64,000 nt of DNA, from the NCBI GenBank assembly GCA_038030265.1, contig CM075937.1:19468001-19532000 (forward strand). Direction: 5' to 3'. Source of the DNA: Corythucha ciliata (Eukaryota > Arthropoda > Insecta > Hemiptera > Tingidae). Shown in pieces: positions 1 to 9,513 of this stretch. A program made the translations under genes and the position numbers. Position 1 is the stretch's first letter, and the number at the start of each line of letters is the position of its first letter. A model generated the notes under the pieces. It saw only the letters and a program-made list of their open reading frames with translations. It searched no databases and had not been told where the DNA came from.

Positions 1-593
1 CTTCGACGGTTCCTCGGAATTTTCGAATATATGTCTCGATTCATTCCTCACGCCGCCGATTTGACCAGGCCACTCAGAGATTTAAAAAAGACAGATTCAG
101 CATTCTTACGGACGGATGTTCACGAGACCGCCTTCAATAATATGAAAAAAGTGCTGACTACAGCCCTCTACTTCAACAATTCGACCCTAATTCTGACGTT
201 CGAGTTTCTGCGGACATTTCATCGTTCGCTGCATGAGCAGTGCTTGAACAAAGAACCGAATTGTGCGATTAATTGCCGGTGATGTACATTTCTCGTACTT
301 TAACTGAGACTGAGAGAGCTTACGCCCAAATTGAAAAAGAAGCTTTGAGTGTAACCTGGGATTGTGAGAGGCTTCAGCTCTATTTGTTGGGTAAGCGACT
401 CGCTATTCGAACGGACTATAAACCACTGATCTCTTTACTGTGCAACAAGCCTCTCTCTGAACTTACTCCTCGACTTCAACGATTGCGATTCCGTCTGATG
501 CGTTTCGATTACACTATTTCCCACACTTCCGGCAAGGAATTTTACGTTCCTGACACTCTCTCTCTCGAAAATTGCACTCACTCCTCAAAATGA
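1..593 (+). pseudogene. pol: gypsy pol fragment: RT thumb and RNase H
   Basis: The frame is open from base 1 (LRRFLGIFEYMSRF), the usual RT connection motif before RNase H. The reading shifts near 240-275, and RNase H resumes with SRTLTETERAYAQIEKEAL, TDYKPL (usually TDHKPL) and a terminal PDTLS motif at about 565-580. The RNase H start (the DAS/TDAS catalytic region, about 200-260) is garbled by the frameshift. Inactive remnant; established family motifs, seen directly. Confidence 0.88.
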
Positions 594-1400
594 AGACTTT
601 GAGTTATAGCAGAGGTCATTCGGGCCAACGATTCATTAGCAGACAAAGGACTACCAGTCTCGGACTACCTCCATGATCTCATAAAAAAAAACATTACACC
701 GAAGTTAAGACACTTCAACGAGTAAGTGAATGCCTGAAAGATGGATGGCAGAAGTCTGATCTGGCTGATCCGTTCGTGAGTGGGTACTATATGTAGAAGC
801 GGGACACTTCTCTCAAATAGCCACGGTATCCTACTTTACGGCTCAAGAATTGTCATTCCAAAATCCTTACGGAATTTGATTTTGGACCGTTTGCATGCGA
901 GTCACCTGGGAATGTCGGGGGAAAATGTCGTCGTAACCTAGCTCGAGAAACAGTCTGGTGGCCAAGTATATCGGAGGATATAAAAGTAACCGTTAGCAAT
1001 TGTTTTACTTGAGCTTAACATCGCTCTAACCCAGTTGAGCCCCTTATAACGACTCCTTTCCGCACTCTTCCATGGTCGACCGTAGGAGTTGACTTTCTTC
1101 ATGCGAGAGGAAAGGACTTCTTAGTAATCCAAGACTACCACTCAAGATTTCTGGAGATGCTTGCCATCACGAATAACAGGTCTTCGACTGTTGTAAGACT
1201 TCTGAAATAAACATTCTGCAGACATTGAGTACCTCATCGACTTAAGAAGTGACAGTGGTCCACCATTCAACAGCTACGACTTCGCAGAGTTCGCTAGAAA
1301 ATTAAGGATTTGAACACGTGACCAGTAGCCCGAGATTTCCTCAGTCCATTGGTCTGGCCGAATCTGGTGTCTCTATCGCGCAAAATCTCATTGTAAAATG
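594..1400 (+). pseudogene. pol: gypsy integrase, zinc-binding and core regions, multiply frameshifted
   Basis: Translated piecewise, this stretch gives the integrase N-terminal region (LDRLHASHLGM about 880-915; WWPSISEDIK about 957-985) and the start of the catalytic core (VGVDFLHARGKDFLVIQDYHSR, about 1083-1147, holding the first catalytic Asp). At least four frame changes or stops interrupt it, so no single open frame covers it. It joins the integrase tail at 1398. Confidence 0.75.
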
Positions 1401-1784
1401 CAAAGATTTCGAAGAAGGATTGCTTTTGTTCAACGCCACACCTCTGAGATGTTGATAGGCCGGCGACTTCGCTCAACAATTCCTACAGTCAATGACCAAC
1501 TGTTTCCATACCAACCAGACAACAAAATAACAACGACGAAAGAAGAAATTATCAGGTCAAGAATGAAAAATAATTTCGACAAAAGACACCGAGCCAGAAA
1601 AGAGCTTGAGGACCTCAAAGCCGGTGAAAAGGTCTGGATAACAGACTTAAAGAAAAATGGAGCAGTTATCAGAAAGCCAGAGGAGCCCAGATCATACCTG
1701 GTGGAAACCGAAGAAGGAGGCAAATTAAGAAGAAATCGATACCACCTAATACCCGTTCATTTTAAACATAATAGAGACTTTTAG
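1398..1784 (+). pseudogene. pol: gypsy integrase C-terminal region
   Basis: A 128-residue open frame with the lineage-typical tail: a GRRLRSTIP motif, FDKRHRARKEL and GEKVWITD, followed by a strand-rich region ending RNRYHLIPV. It aligns by eye with the integrase tail at 19587-19901 of gypsy III. The ATG at 1398 is probably internal to the original protein, because the upstream region is frameshifted integrase. Confidence 0.85.
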
Positions 1785-1960
1785 CAACACCACCGCTAAT
1801 GCTAACGCAAACGATAAATCAGTCGTTGCTTGGTTACGAAACATCTGATTGGTTGAAATTTGAAAATAAAGTTTCCTGAGGATTTACCGGGAGAGTGCTA
1901 AAACTGACTAATAACAAAAGTAAAAAAAAAAAAAGAAAGAAAGAAAGATGTTGCAGCATT
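1785..1960. other. non-coding 3' sequence of gypsy I and A-rich junction
   Basis: No coding capacity. It probably holds the gypsy I polypurine region and the first bases of a truncated 3' LTR, then an A-rich run with AAAG repeats at about 1919-1948 that separates it from the minus-strand gypsy II. The LTR idea is inference; no second LTR copy is in the window. Confidence 0.4.
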
Positions 1961-2111
1961 ATGCAACACATGATCTGAATAATTAATAAAGGAGTTTTCA
2001 TTCGCGTTTTTCCTAAACAATAGTTGAGCTCTTCCGTGTGTAGTTCAGCAAAATCTATATTAATGTGCTCAAAAGGAGATTTAGACGTTTGGGGTGTGAT
2101 CATCACATCTG
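1960..2111 (-). pseudogene. pol: gypsy II integrase core fragment (distal part)
   Basis: Minus-strand reading gives SPFEHINIDFAELH and KTPLLII, the first strand of the integrase catalytic core with its first Asp. It breaks down into T-rich sequence near 1960. It is the continuation of the integrase piece at 10110-10562, now about 8 kb away because of the nested insertions. Confidence 0.8.
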
Positions 2112-2287
2112 GGGCCTTATTCTCTAACACGATAGCAATCAAATTTCGATTGCAATGTTGCTATCCATCAAAGAAACGTTGCTATTCGGCATTCTGCAAT
2201 TTTAGAAACAATGAATTTGAAGCAACGTTGCTAAGGAGTATTTCTTTAGTAGGTCATTATAGAAGCACCAACAGACTCTGTTGCTAT

Positions 2288-2592
2288 TGGTAACTCAAAC
2301 GAATTATAGAGAGCGGTACGATCGTTTCAAAATGTCGTCTGAAAGGCATATAAACAGTTGATAAGGCAATAGTTTGGCACCCGGTTTGGCATGGTAATTT
2401 AGCTAAGTTCTCAATTTATGTAATTAATTTATAGATTAAACAACTGTTGGCGGGAGAGGAAGTGGACCACAATTATTCGCTCTTGGAGGGAGCCCCCGAA
2501 AACCCACTTCGTGGGGTGTGTTGTGTCCCTGAATGTCCAAATAACGCGGACTCCCAGTGTTTCTTTCCTATTGCGCTAAAGGGGGAGTTCCA
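2288..2592. other. non-coding left part of the 6.1 kb insertion
   Basis: AT-rich DNA with no coding signal, followed from about 2452 by a GC-richer stretch leading into the repeat cluster before the transposase gene. A termini search for the MULE would start here; I could not fix its left end. Confidence 0.4.
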
Positions 2593-2669
2593 AGTGGGTA
2601 AATAGTGACAGCGGGACGGGGCCCGCGACAGTCCAACTGGGTAAACGAGTGAGGAACCAACTGGGTAAA
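2593..2669 (+). repeat. subterminal motif cluster left of the MULE gene
   Basis: Three copies of (C)AA(G/C)TGGGTAAA at 2591-2602, 2634-2645 and 2658-2669, all in the same direction. The inverted form occurs four times on the far side of the transposase gene (4320-4417). Inverted clusters of one short motif flanking a transposase are typical of transposase-binding subterminal repeats (inference). Confidence 0.7.
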
Positions 2670-2697
2670 GTTATAAACAAACAACGAATCAGCCCGG

Positions 2698-2785
2698 TTC
2701 AACGACCACCTTTTATAATGTAATCGGTATCGAGTAGAGGATGGTTCAGCGATCACCTTTCATCATGTAATCACTATCGAGTTCA
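2698..2785 (+). repeat. imperfect ~43 bp tandem duplication upstream of the MULE gene
   Basis: GTTCAACGACCACCTTT... at about 2698 recurs as GTTCAGCGATCACCTTT... at about 2743; both continue with ATGTAATC and TATCGAGT. It lies directly upstream of the start codon and could belong to the promoter or 5' leader (inference). Confidence 0.65.
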
Positions 2786-2809
2786 GTTTCCAGAGTGATA
2801 GAGAGTAAA

Positions 2810-4204
2810 ATGGATGTGAAAATCGAGTCTAAGTATTTAAGTCAACGCGGGAGAAATGCAATAGTGGTCGACCGATATAAATTTACTGAATTTAGAGTGA
2901 TGACTGATGGTGCAGTGAGTTTCAGGTGTTCGAACAGAAAGTGTAAGGTGTTATTAACAACGGACAGAGAAGTGACTCGAGTGTTATCAACCAAACATGA
3001 CCACAATCATGAACCTAAAGAAGTGGAAAGTATCGAACGTGAAAAACTTTCCTCAATTCTGAAAAGAAAAGCTGTAGAAGATGTATCGACGAAACCGAAC
3101 AAACTCATCAGAATGGAAATGTCAAGCTCGGATGTAACTGATCTACCTCACCATAATATGGGCCTTATAAGAAGAACTATGTACACCGCACGGAGAAAGA
3201 TTATGCTCGGTATCCCGAAATCTATTGGCGAGTGTCAAAAACAGCTTTATGAAAACCAGCAGAACTGTTTGGTGAATGACGAGAAATGGTGTTTTATGAA
3301 AAGTGAGAGGGACTTACCAATTTTCACAACCCCGAAAAATCTAGAATTGCTCACCACTGCAGTTCACGTGATAGCAGATGGGACTTTTACTTACGCTCCA
3401 AAATTTTACCATCAATTGTACACGGTTCACGTCTACTCGGAAGGCTTCCATTTACCCGTTGTTTTTGCTTTTTTGAAGGGTAAGTCCAAGGAAGACTACA
3501 CTGAATTGTGGAATGCGCTTAAGCAACTTTGTTTACACATGTGCCGGAAAAACATGCAGATGAAGTACTTGCATCTCGACTTTGAAAAAGCAGCGCACGT
3601 TGCCGCCATGGATCAATTTCCGGAATGCCAAATACGTGGTTGTAATTTCCATCTCCACCAAGCATGGTTTCGTCGGATTCAAAAAAATAAGAGTTTGTTA
3701 AGAGCGTATCGCGATGGAACCGATGTGGGTATGTGGCTCAAGCAATTCTTCGGCCTCAGTTTCTTTCCGCCAGAAATGGTGTACAACGCATTTACTTCAT
3801 TGATGATGACGGCCCCATCAGCAGGTACACAGTTCGCTTACTACATTCATGTCAACTACGTTGAAGATGATTCTCTTTTTCCCCCTACTCTCTGGGCTGC
3901 TGCCCCACTTGACAACCACTTGCGAACCACGAATGGGGCTGAATCATTTCATGCAGATTTCCGGAAGCAATTTTACGTACCTCACCCTAACATCCATCTA
4001 GTCATCACTGCGCTTTCTCAGGTCCAAATGGAGACCAATATGAAGTTAGCTAGCTTAAAACGAGGCATGGTGAATCCGGTAAAAAAAATCTCTCAACAAA
4101 AGGCTGAATTTGTGGAGCAATGTTGGGAGCGGTACAAGAAGGACTTGGACGTAATTTCTTACATCAACGACGTCATCAGTCGACATGAAACGCCACATGC
4201 TTAA
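2810..4204 (+). CDS. FLYWCH zinc-finger MULE-type transposase
   Basis: An intact 464-codon frame, predicted nuclear transposase. The N-terminus (about residues 15-67) fits a FLYWCH zinc finger: C40 and C45 in CSNRKC, then H65 and H67 in HDHNH. A MULE DDE core follows: D190 (ADGTF), D257 (HLDFEKA), the C..H motif (RGCNFHLHQ, about 278-283) and E378 (TTNGAESFH). I chose ATG 2810 (context TAAAATGG); the frame is open a few codons upstream but only from a GTG. It is the best-preserved gene in the window and may be a recently active or domesticated transposase; MULE-derived host genes with FLYWCH fingers are known. The flanking inverted motif clusters favour a mobile element. Family assignment is from motif recall, not a search. 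Confidence 0.85.
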   Translation: MDVKIESKYLSQRGRNAIVVDRYKFTEFRVMTDGAVSFRCSNRKCKVLLTTDREVTRVLSTKHDHNHEPKEVESIEREKLSSILKRKAVEDVSTKPNKLIRMEMSSSDVTDLPHHNMGLIRRTMYTARRKIMLGIPKSIGECQKQLYENQQNCLVNDEKWCFMKSERDLPIFTTPKNLELLTTAVHVIADGTFTYAPKFYHQLYTVHVYSEGFHLPVVFAFLKGKSKEDYTELWNALKQLCLHMCRKNMQMKYLHLDFEKAAHVAAMDQFPECQIRGCNFHLHQAWFRRIQKNKSLLRAYRDGTDVGMWLKQFFGLSFFPPEMVYNAFTSLMMTAPSAGTQFAYYIHVNYVEDDSLFPPTLWAAAPLDNHLRTTNGAESFHADFRKQFYVPHPNIHLVITALSQVQMETNMKLASLKRGMVNPVKKISQQKAEFVEQCWERYKKDLDVISYINDVISRHETPHA

Positions 4205-4267
4205 TTTTTCTTAATATTTCTTAGATACGACCTTACATGTACTCTAGTTTATGCCAATTTCATGTAC

Positions 4268-4273
4268 AATAAA
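4268..4273 (+). promoter_or_regulatory. polyadenylation signal of the MULE gene
   Basis: AATAAA 64 bases after the stop codon, in AT-rich sequence; the only canonical signal before the right-hand motif cluster. Confidence 0.6.
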
Positions 4274-4319
4274 TATACACTTATACTGCACGGTTTCTCG
4301 AACTACCGATTTAATCACT

Positions 4320-4417
4320 TTTACCCAGTTGGTCTGTCGCTTGTCTCAAACTGTTTACCCACTTGGTCTGTAATTTTTACCCAGCTTGATCGTCGCGTTC
4401 TCCGGTTTTACCCAGAA
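4320..4417 (-). repeat. subterminal motif cluster right of the MULE gene
   Basis: Four copies of TTTACCCA(G/C)TTGG-like motif at 4320-4331, 4354-4365, 4376-4388 and 4406-4417, in inverse orientation to the three copies at 2591-2669. Spacing is 34, 22 and 30 bases. Together the clusters bracket the transposase gene and give the element an approximate extent of 2.57-4.43 kb. Confidence 0.7.
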
Positions 4418-4429
4418 CGCTTATCCTCG

Positions 4430-6372
4430 CGCTAAAAACCAGTCAATACTTATCAGGCCTCAACCACAGAATGATTCAAAAGTCGCCGACATCGAATTAC
4501 AGCGAGCAACGCATATAATTTGTACACCTCCGCCCGTGGAAGAAGGAACTGTCCCCTTTTGTAGCCAAGGCTTCTTAGAATAAATACTCTTCTGAAGATA
4601 GGGAAACACGTTTCTGGTTATCTTCTCTAACTAAGCAAGTTGGAAATGTTCGGAGGAAACCCGCACGAATTTCGACACTTCTTTCCCGATCCTCAATTTT
4701 ATTTTCCCCGGTTTTGCCATAATTTTGTCAGGAGGTAAACAAACCGCATCGCTTCGGTTAATACGACGTCCTCCTATAAAAGTTCATTTCCTTCTGGGTA
4801 CATACATCTGTACAGGAGAAAGAAAACATAATTCTCCAGCTCCTTCAACAAGGAATTCGATGAGTTCAGGTGCATTTGAAAATTTCTTCCACTTCCTCTC
4901 TTCCCAGGGGGCTCCTGGTCCCGGCAGACCTTTGGGGCAAACCTTGGAAAGAAAAACAATAACTTTGGAAGTAACACTTGAAACATGCTTGAAACATATT
5001 TGAGGTTTTTTTTATGTATCCATGGGAGAGCGGTCTGTCTTTTAAAAACGTTCAAGTATTTTAAGATAGCCGGATCGGCGTAATAGCTCTTTAAAATTAG
5101 CCTACACCCCTACAAATTTGAATTTAAGCGCCTGAAATCCATAAGACGGCCTCCTTTTAGGGAGCCAACCGCGCAAAATAGTGATTCCTGACGAGCATGA
5201 TTGTGATTCGTGAAATTTGGATTTTGGCAAAGCCAATCCAAAAGATTGTTTTTTTCTAGGGAGCGAAATTCTGTGAATAATTCCGGTCCGGCCCGGTCTT
5301 CTTGTGAGGACCGTATAGAGGCGTATAGAGAAAAACAGGGAATTTTTATGTGAATCCTTTTCGTGCTGGAACTGCGTGCTTCTAATGTCTCGAGTTTGTT
5401 TAAATGGAATACCGCGACCTACCCAAACATCAAAGGGCGGATCGAAGACCTTTTAAAGGGGGGGGGGGGTATCGAAAACCCTCCTACAGAATAACACCTA
5501 CTCATATCCACCCTCCCCACATCAGTTATCAGCGATTTGACTAGCTCTACTAGCCTGTTAGGGGCAATGCCGTTGTTATCCCCACTTTTGGATCGGATGT
5601 GAACGTGCTGCAAATTTATTCCTTTTAAATGTGAAGCATTTTTGGGCTGAATAGCCCACAAAATGTGTACGTAGAGCTTGTGAGCCAAGGATTATTACTT
5701 TTATATACTTCGTTTCGAATTATTATTTCGTGTACGTTTTCCAGCGATATTTTATTTAAGACTCAAAATAAAATCGGTCCGGTCCAAGACATTTTTTTCG
5801 GTCCGGTCCCGGTCTGGTTCAGAGGTTATTATTTTTCGATCCGGTCCGGTCTTTATCGAAAGACCGGACCGGACCGATTTCACCCCTAGAAACAGCCCAA
5901 ATCCAAGATTTTCATTTTTGACGGTCACAACCCAAACCAATTAGATTGGATTATTTCATGAGCCAGTCCCGCAAAATTGGCTTTTAGGGAGACAATCCTC
6001 CGTAATTGGCATTTTGAGTGGGTAAAACCCGTGAAATTAGGTTCTGTAAGAGCCAAATAGTCCGCAAAATTTGGGCTTTGCAATGGTAAAACCCATTAAT
6101 TTTTTTGCAAGGAGCGAGATCCGATAAATTGCTCTTTACAAATGAGCTAACACCCTGGAAATTTTTCTTTCAAAAGGGTGAAATCCGTGAAGTTGGTCTT
6201 TTCAGGGAGATAGGGCCGTATTCAGGAATAATGAATACGGCCCATAGTGTGGTTAAAAACATCTGTTTCGACCCCCTATTTACGGAAATTTAAGTTTAAG
6301 GAAATGTATATAAATACGGGCCCTATTCAGGAGAATCAAAAGTGCAGAAACAATCTAGTTTGCACTTCCCTG
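4430..6372. other. non-coding DNA with degenerate ~40 bp repeats
   Basis: No coding signal. From about 5080 to 5280 and 5890 to 6200 short modules recur, such as GGGAGCCAA, CCGTGAAATT and GTAAAACCC(G/A)TGAAATT, at roughly 35-45 base intervals and much diverged. A G run lies at 5457-5469. A short hairpin (GGGCCGTATTCA ... TGAATACGGCCC) lies at about 6206-6243. Confidence 0.5.
5771..5885. repeat. CGGTCCGGTCC hairpin
   Basis: AAATCGGTCCGGTCC near 5768-5784 pairs with GGACCGGACCGATTT near 5868-5882, with further GGTCCGGTC copies between. A small foldback repeat; GGTCCGG also occurs near 5285. No protein coding. Confidence 0.6.
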
Positions 6373-6380
6373 ACAGGGCC

Positions 6381-7645
6381 CAGGGGCGTAGCGTGACATT
6401 TTGATGCTCGGAGCGGTGGTCATGGTAGATGCCCACCCCACACTATCAAAAAATTCAAGTATCGGGCTACTCATCTCAATCGGAAATCATCCAGGGCTTA
6501 GGGAAGGTGAAACTTTCAGGGTTCTCGGGGGAATTTTCTCCCAAACATCGCATTCGATTTACCTGAGAAGGACCTGTTTAACATATTCGCTTTTTTCAGA
6601 ATAAACAGACCGGCGTGGTGTCAGATTCTTGGCGTGGGAATGTTTCTCGGGACAAAAATCAGCAGTTTCGTAGTCTCTGTAGGCTAGATTTGAAGGTAAT
6701 TAAGCCACGTATGTTCCGGAGAGAACCAACTTCACGAGAATGGGTCTTCAAGAAACCGATTTCGTGGGGTTTAATCGTTGAAAAAAACAATCTTTGGGGT
6801 TTGGCTCTGTAGAAAAAAGAGTCATGAGCCTGGCTTACATGAAAAACACAAACTTTGAGGATCCGGATTTCCAAAAACCAATTTCAGGAACTCCTGAAAC
6901 CCCTTATTTCGAGGATTGACTCTGAGTAGAACCAACTTCACTGGTTTTGCGCTTCAATAAACCAATCTCAAGGGCTTATGTTGTTAAAAAAAACCAATCT
7001 TGAGGGTTAGTATCTTCAAACAACAGAATTTGCGGAACTTGGCATACTCAAAATACCAATTTTGCGGGTTATTTGTCTTAATAAAAAACAATTTTACGGA
7101 TTCGGCTCTCCGTGAAAACAATTTTTCCTCCTTTGGTTAATCAAAAGACCTCAATTCCGTGAGGTTGGCTCTGTCAAATTCTTCCAGCTTACTTTTGACG
7201 CGTAGAGGGACGGAGCGTGTTTGCGTGGAACACTGACCGGTAGTGGGATGCAACCCGCAGCTTGGAACGCAGAAAAGACTCAGCTTTCGGTCAACTTCAT
7301 TGTAGTTATTACGCCTCCTCCCACTAACTGGCAGCCGTTATACTGTTATAGATAGCTCTTGGGGGCGCCCTGATCTGCACTGGACTATTTTGTGCGGTTT
7401 TGGTGCTTCTTGGTAGACCTGAAGCCACAATTTCTTTCACGGAGCACCTGACAACTACGGGCACTGGGCAGTTGAATGATGTGGAGTGTTTTATACCGGT
7501 GGTGCGCAAAAAGGACTCTATACTTATCCCAACTGTGCTCGGTTCTTTATCATATTATTCACGTTAAAAGTAAATAAAAGCTGCAGCCGACTGATGCCCG
7601 TGGCGGGCCGCCCCAACGCCCCCCCACCCATACGCTACGCCACTG
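6381..7645. mobile_element. hAT-like non-autonomous element with 8 bp duplication
   Basis: The left end CAGGGGCGTAGCGT and the right end ACGCTACGCCACTG are inverted repeats (one mismatch in 14) and are flanked by ACAGGGCC at 6373-6380 and 7646-7653. An 8 bp duplication and CAGNG termini are hallmarks of hAT elements. No transposase frame is present. The interior contains a degenerate tandem array at about 6640-7160, so the array is cargo of the element. Confidence 0.85.
6640..7160. repeat. degenerate ~40-45 bp tandem array inside the hAT-like element
   Basis: Units built on AAACCAATTTCNNGGGTTTGGCTCT recur about ten times with heavy divergence (examples near 6745, 6870, 6950, 6990, 7060, 7100). 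The same family appears at about 36140-36300. No coding. Confidence 0.65.
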
Positions 7646-7653
7646 ACAGGGCC

Positions 7654-8383
7654 TATCACCGGATGGTGACACTGCATCATGTCTTACGTGCTCCATGTTC
7701 CTAAAACTGGCTCGCACAACTGTAATGTACCTGTGTACAATAAAGTTGAAATAAAAACTTCCTGACGTGCCAAGGTACACGTGCATTTTTTAATTGCACC
7801 TGTCAATTGTCACTATCACAACGACAATTTCAACGAAATTTTTTTGTATTCGAAAATGAGGTTTGCTTTCCAAGATTAACGTTGGAAGGCATTGGACGAA
7901 AAATTCAAGGGAATTGTCATCTTCTCCAACAACGTCACACTCAACATGTTTCGCTTTGAGAACAACAGATCCCTCAATCAATGGTCGCTGGAAATCGCCA
8001 ATGCAGCGGATAATCTCAGGCAGATTAACAATATCCGAGCCCATCTGAAATAAATCATTTCGTGTGGATAGTAGAGTATGGAAACGAGTAATACTCGGTA
8101 AATCGCCCTTATTCTGAAAGGACTATAGAAATGGCTGTTGGAGTAGTTAACAAGATTAAGAAATAATTAGTTTTAATAGTTATGAACGGTCATTCGCTTA
8201 TTCAGTGCGAGTAATACTTACATTAATAAAAAACAATTAAAAATTATCTCACCATATTATCGCGCACAGAATGCCCTTTTAAGCCAAACAATCACGACAT
8301 TCTGAATGATTTATCATGTCTTATATGCTTCCTGGAGCTTTTCAGTGATAACACCAGATGTCAGCCACTCCGATTTGTGTCCC
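7654..8383. other. right part of the 6.1 kb insertion; weak minus-strand frame
   Basis: Mostly AT-rich. AATAAA at about 7739 is a possible plus-strand polyadenylation signal. A minus-strand frame (7790-8044) is annotated separately. Confidence 0.4.
7790..8044 (-). CDS. hypothetical 84-residue protein or exon fragment
   Basis: Minus-strand frame beginning MGSDIVNLPEIIRCIGDFQRP and containing LKAKHV and a later CLPTLILESKPH. Its composition is protein-like and the region EG-VLKAKHV ... CLPT ... KPH reminds me of an accessory segment found in arthropod repeat-encoded proteins, but I cannot assign a function. It could be a degraded second gene of the surrounding insertion. Low confidence. Confidence 0.25.
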   Translation of the reverse strand: MGSDIVNLPEIIRCIGDFQRPLIEGSVVLKAKHVECDVVGEDDNSLEFFVQCLPTLILESKPHFRIQKNFVEIVVVIVTIDRCN

Positions 8384-8661
8384 CTATATCGACAAATTCG
8401 ATTGCAGTGTAGAGTGTAGCTTTCATCTTTATCAAACCCCGTTATCATTGTGAATTTTAACTTTCCTCGGGCTAGCTTTTTTATTCATGTCTGTCATGGG
8501 ATAAGAACGTCGAAAGTTTATTATCTCAGCTCGCTCTGCTGATCTTCGCCATTCTGACTTCCGGCGCAGCAGCTTGTGGAGGATCAGCCAACAGCGAGAA
8601 GTATTCTAGCTCGAAGTCTCAGATGAGAGTGTTGTGTGGTCGAGAAAGCCGATAGTCCTGT

Positions 8662-9513
8662 TAGAGCACTATGGTTATCACACAGGTAAGGACAGCCTTC
8701 ATCTTGGGACCCAACGTGATAAATAAGATAAGGTGATAATGGTATCTTGCCATTTGGGAATTCAACGTTTAACGCCTAATATTGTGAAATATAATTCGTA
8801 TAAGTGAAAGGATTTGTACTTTTCAAGAAAATCTCGAATTTTTAGCGTGCGCGAAACACAGTGCGATGAACACGACCGTACCACAGCTGCCCATTCACGT
8901 GCATTTCGTCTACATAGTACTTAGTTGTTGTCACGTTCACGTTGTGGTTAGAACATATCATCAGAGGAAATTAATTCAACTTCTATTTTGAAAATGTCTT
9001 ATGAATAATTAAAGAAGGGTAGGAACCGACGATGAAAACAATCACCACTGCAAAAAAGACAAAAAAAAATGCCCGTATCGCTTTACATCTGAAAGTATTA
9101 AGTAAGACTAATGAAAATAAATCGGTTTGGCAAAGAAAACGATTCCGCAAATTTAATTTGCTATTAATTTTATTCAAAGGGGGAAATGGTGGTCTTTGGC
9201 GTTACGACGTTTACGGGCTGAAGTCATAAAAACAAAATTAGTCACATTTTCCGTGACCCACTGCAGCAGTTCAGTCGATTTCTAATTTTTCTTATAGTAT
9301 GTTCACTCCCCAGCTACCCCAACACACGGAGAAATAAAAAACGTTCGTACATACAGGCTTTAACAAATTTTTGATTAAATAATTAGAACACAAATGCATT
9401 CTTGAAGAAAATCAAAACCAGAGGGTTTGAAGTTATCAAGAGATGATACAGTATCAATTTTATCTCCTATGTCCCAATATGGAGGCTGTCTTTACTCGTA
9501 GTTCATAGAGCCT
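8662..9513. mobile_element. 852 bp inverted-repeat element nested in Harbinger-like copy 1
   Basis: The sequence TAGTCCTGT occurs at 8653-8661 and again at 9514-9522, while the intact copy has it once, so 8662-9513 is an insertion with an 8-9 bp duplication. Its ends are diverged inverted repeats over about 70 bases: both have AG(A/G)GC-CTATG, then GTAA(G/A)GACAGCCT(T/C)CAT and TTGGGAC when read inward. No coding. Duplication length fits hAT or MULE; family unresolved. Confidence 0.75.

Larger units (their letters stand above)
1..1784 (+). mobile_element. Ty3/gypsy retrotransposon I, 5'-truncated and decayed
   Basis: A plus-strand gypsy pol remnant enters from the left edge. In order it shows the end of reverse transcriptase, RNase H, integrase zinc-binding and core regions, and an integrase tail ending at 1784. 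The order PR-RT-RH-IN is that of Ty3/gypsy rather than Ty1/copia. Several frameshifts and stops make it non-functional. Its integrase tail (FDKRHRA...VWI) closely resembles that of the gypsy element at 16332-20863, so both belong to one lineage. A purine-rich stretch just before 1895 may mark the start of a lost 3' LTR (inference). Confidence 0.9.
2288..8383. mobile_element. 6.1 kb insertion with CTAT target duplication
   Basis: The Harbinger-like copy is interrupted between CTAT at 2284-2287 and CTAT at 8384-8387; the intact copy 2 has a single CTAT at 29205-29208. The inserted 6096 bp carries the FLYWCH/MULE transposase gene, a hAT-ended element (6381-7645), a CGGTCC hairpin and degenerate repeats. 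I see no inverted repeats or LTRs at its very ends (TGGTAACTC... and ...GTGTCCC), so it may be one unusual element or an accretion of several. Confidence 0.7.

Noticed and set aside
2568..2756. Minus-strand frame upstream of the MULE gene
   Set aside because: It is created by the repeated TGGGTAAA motifs and the local tandem duplication and has no homology.
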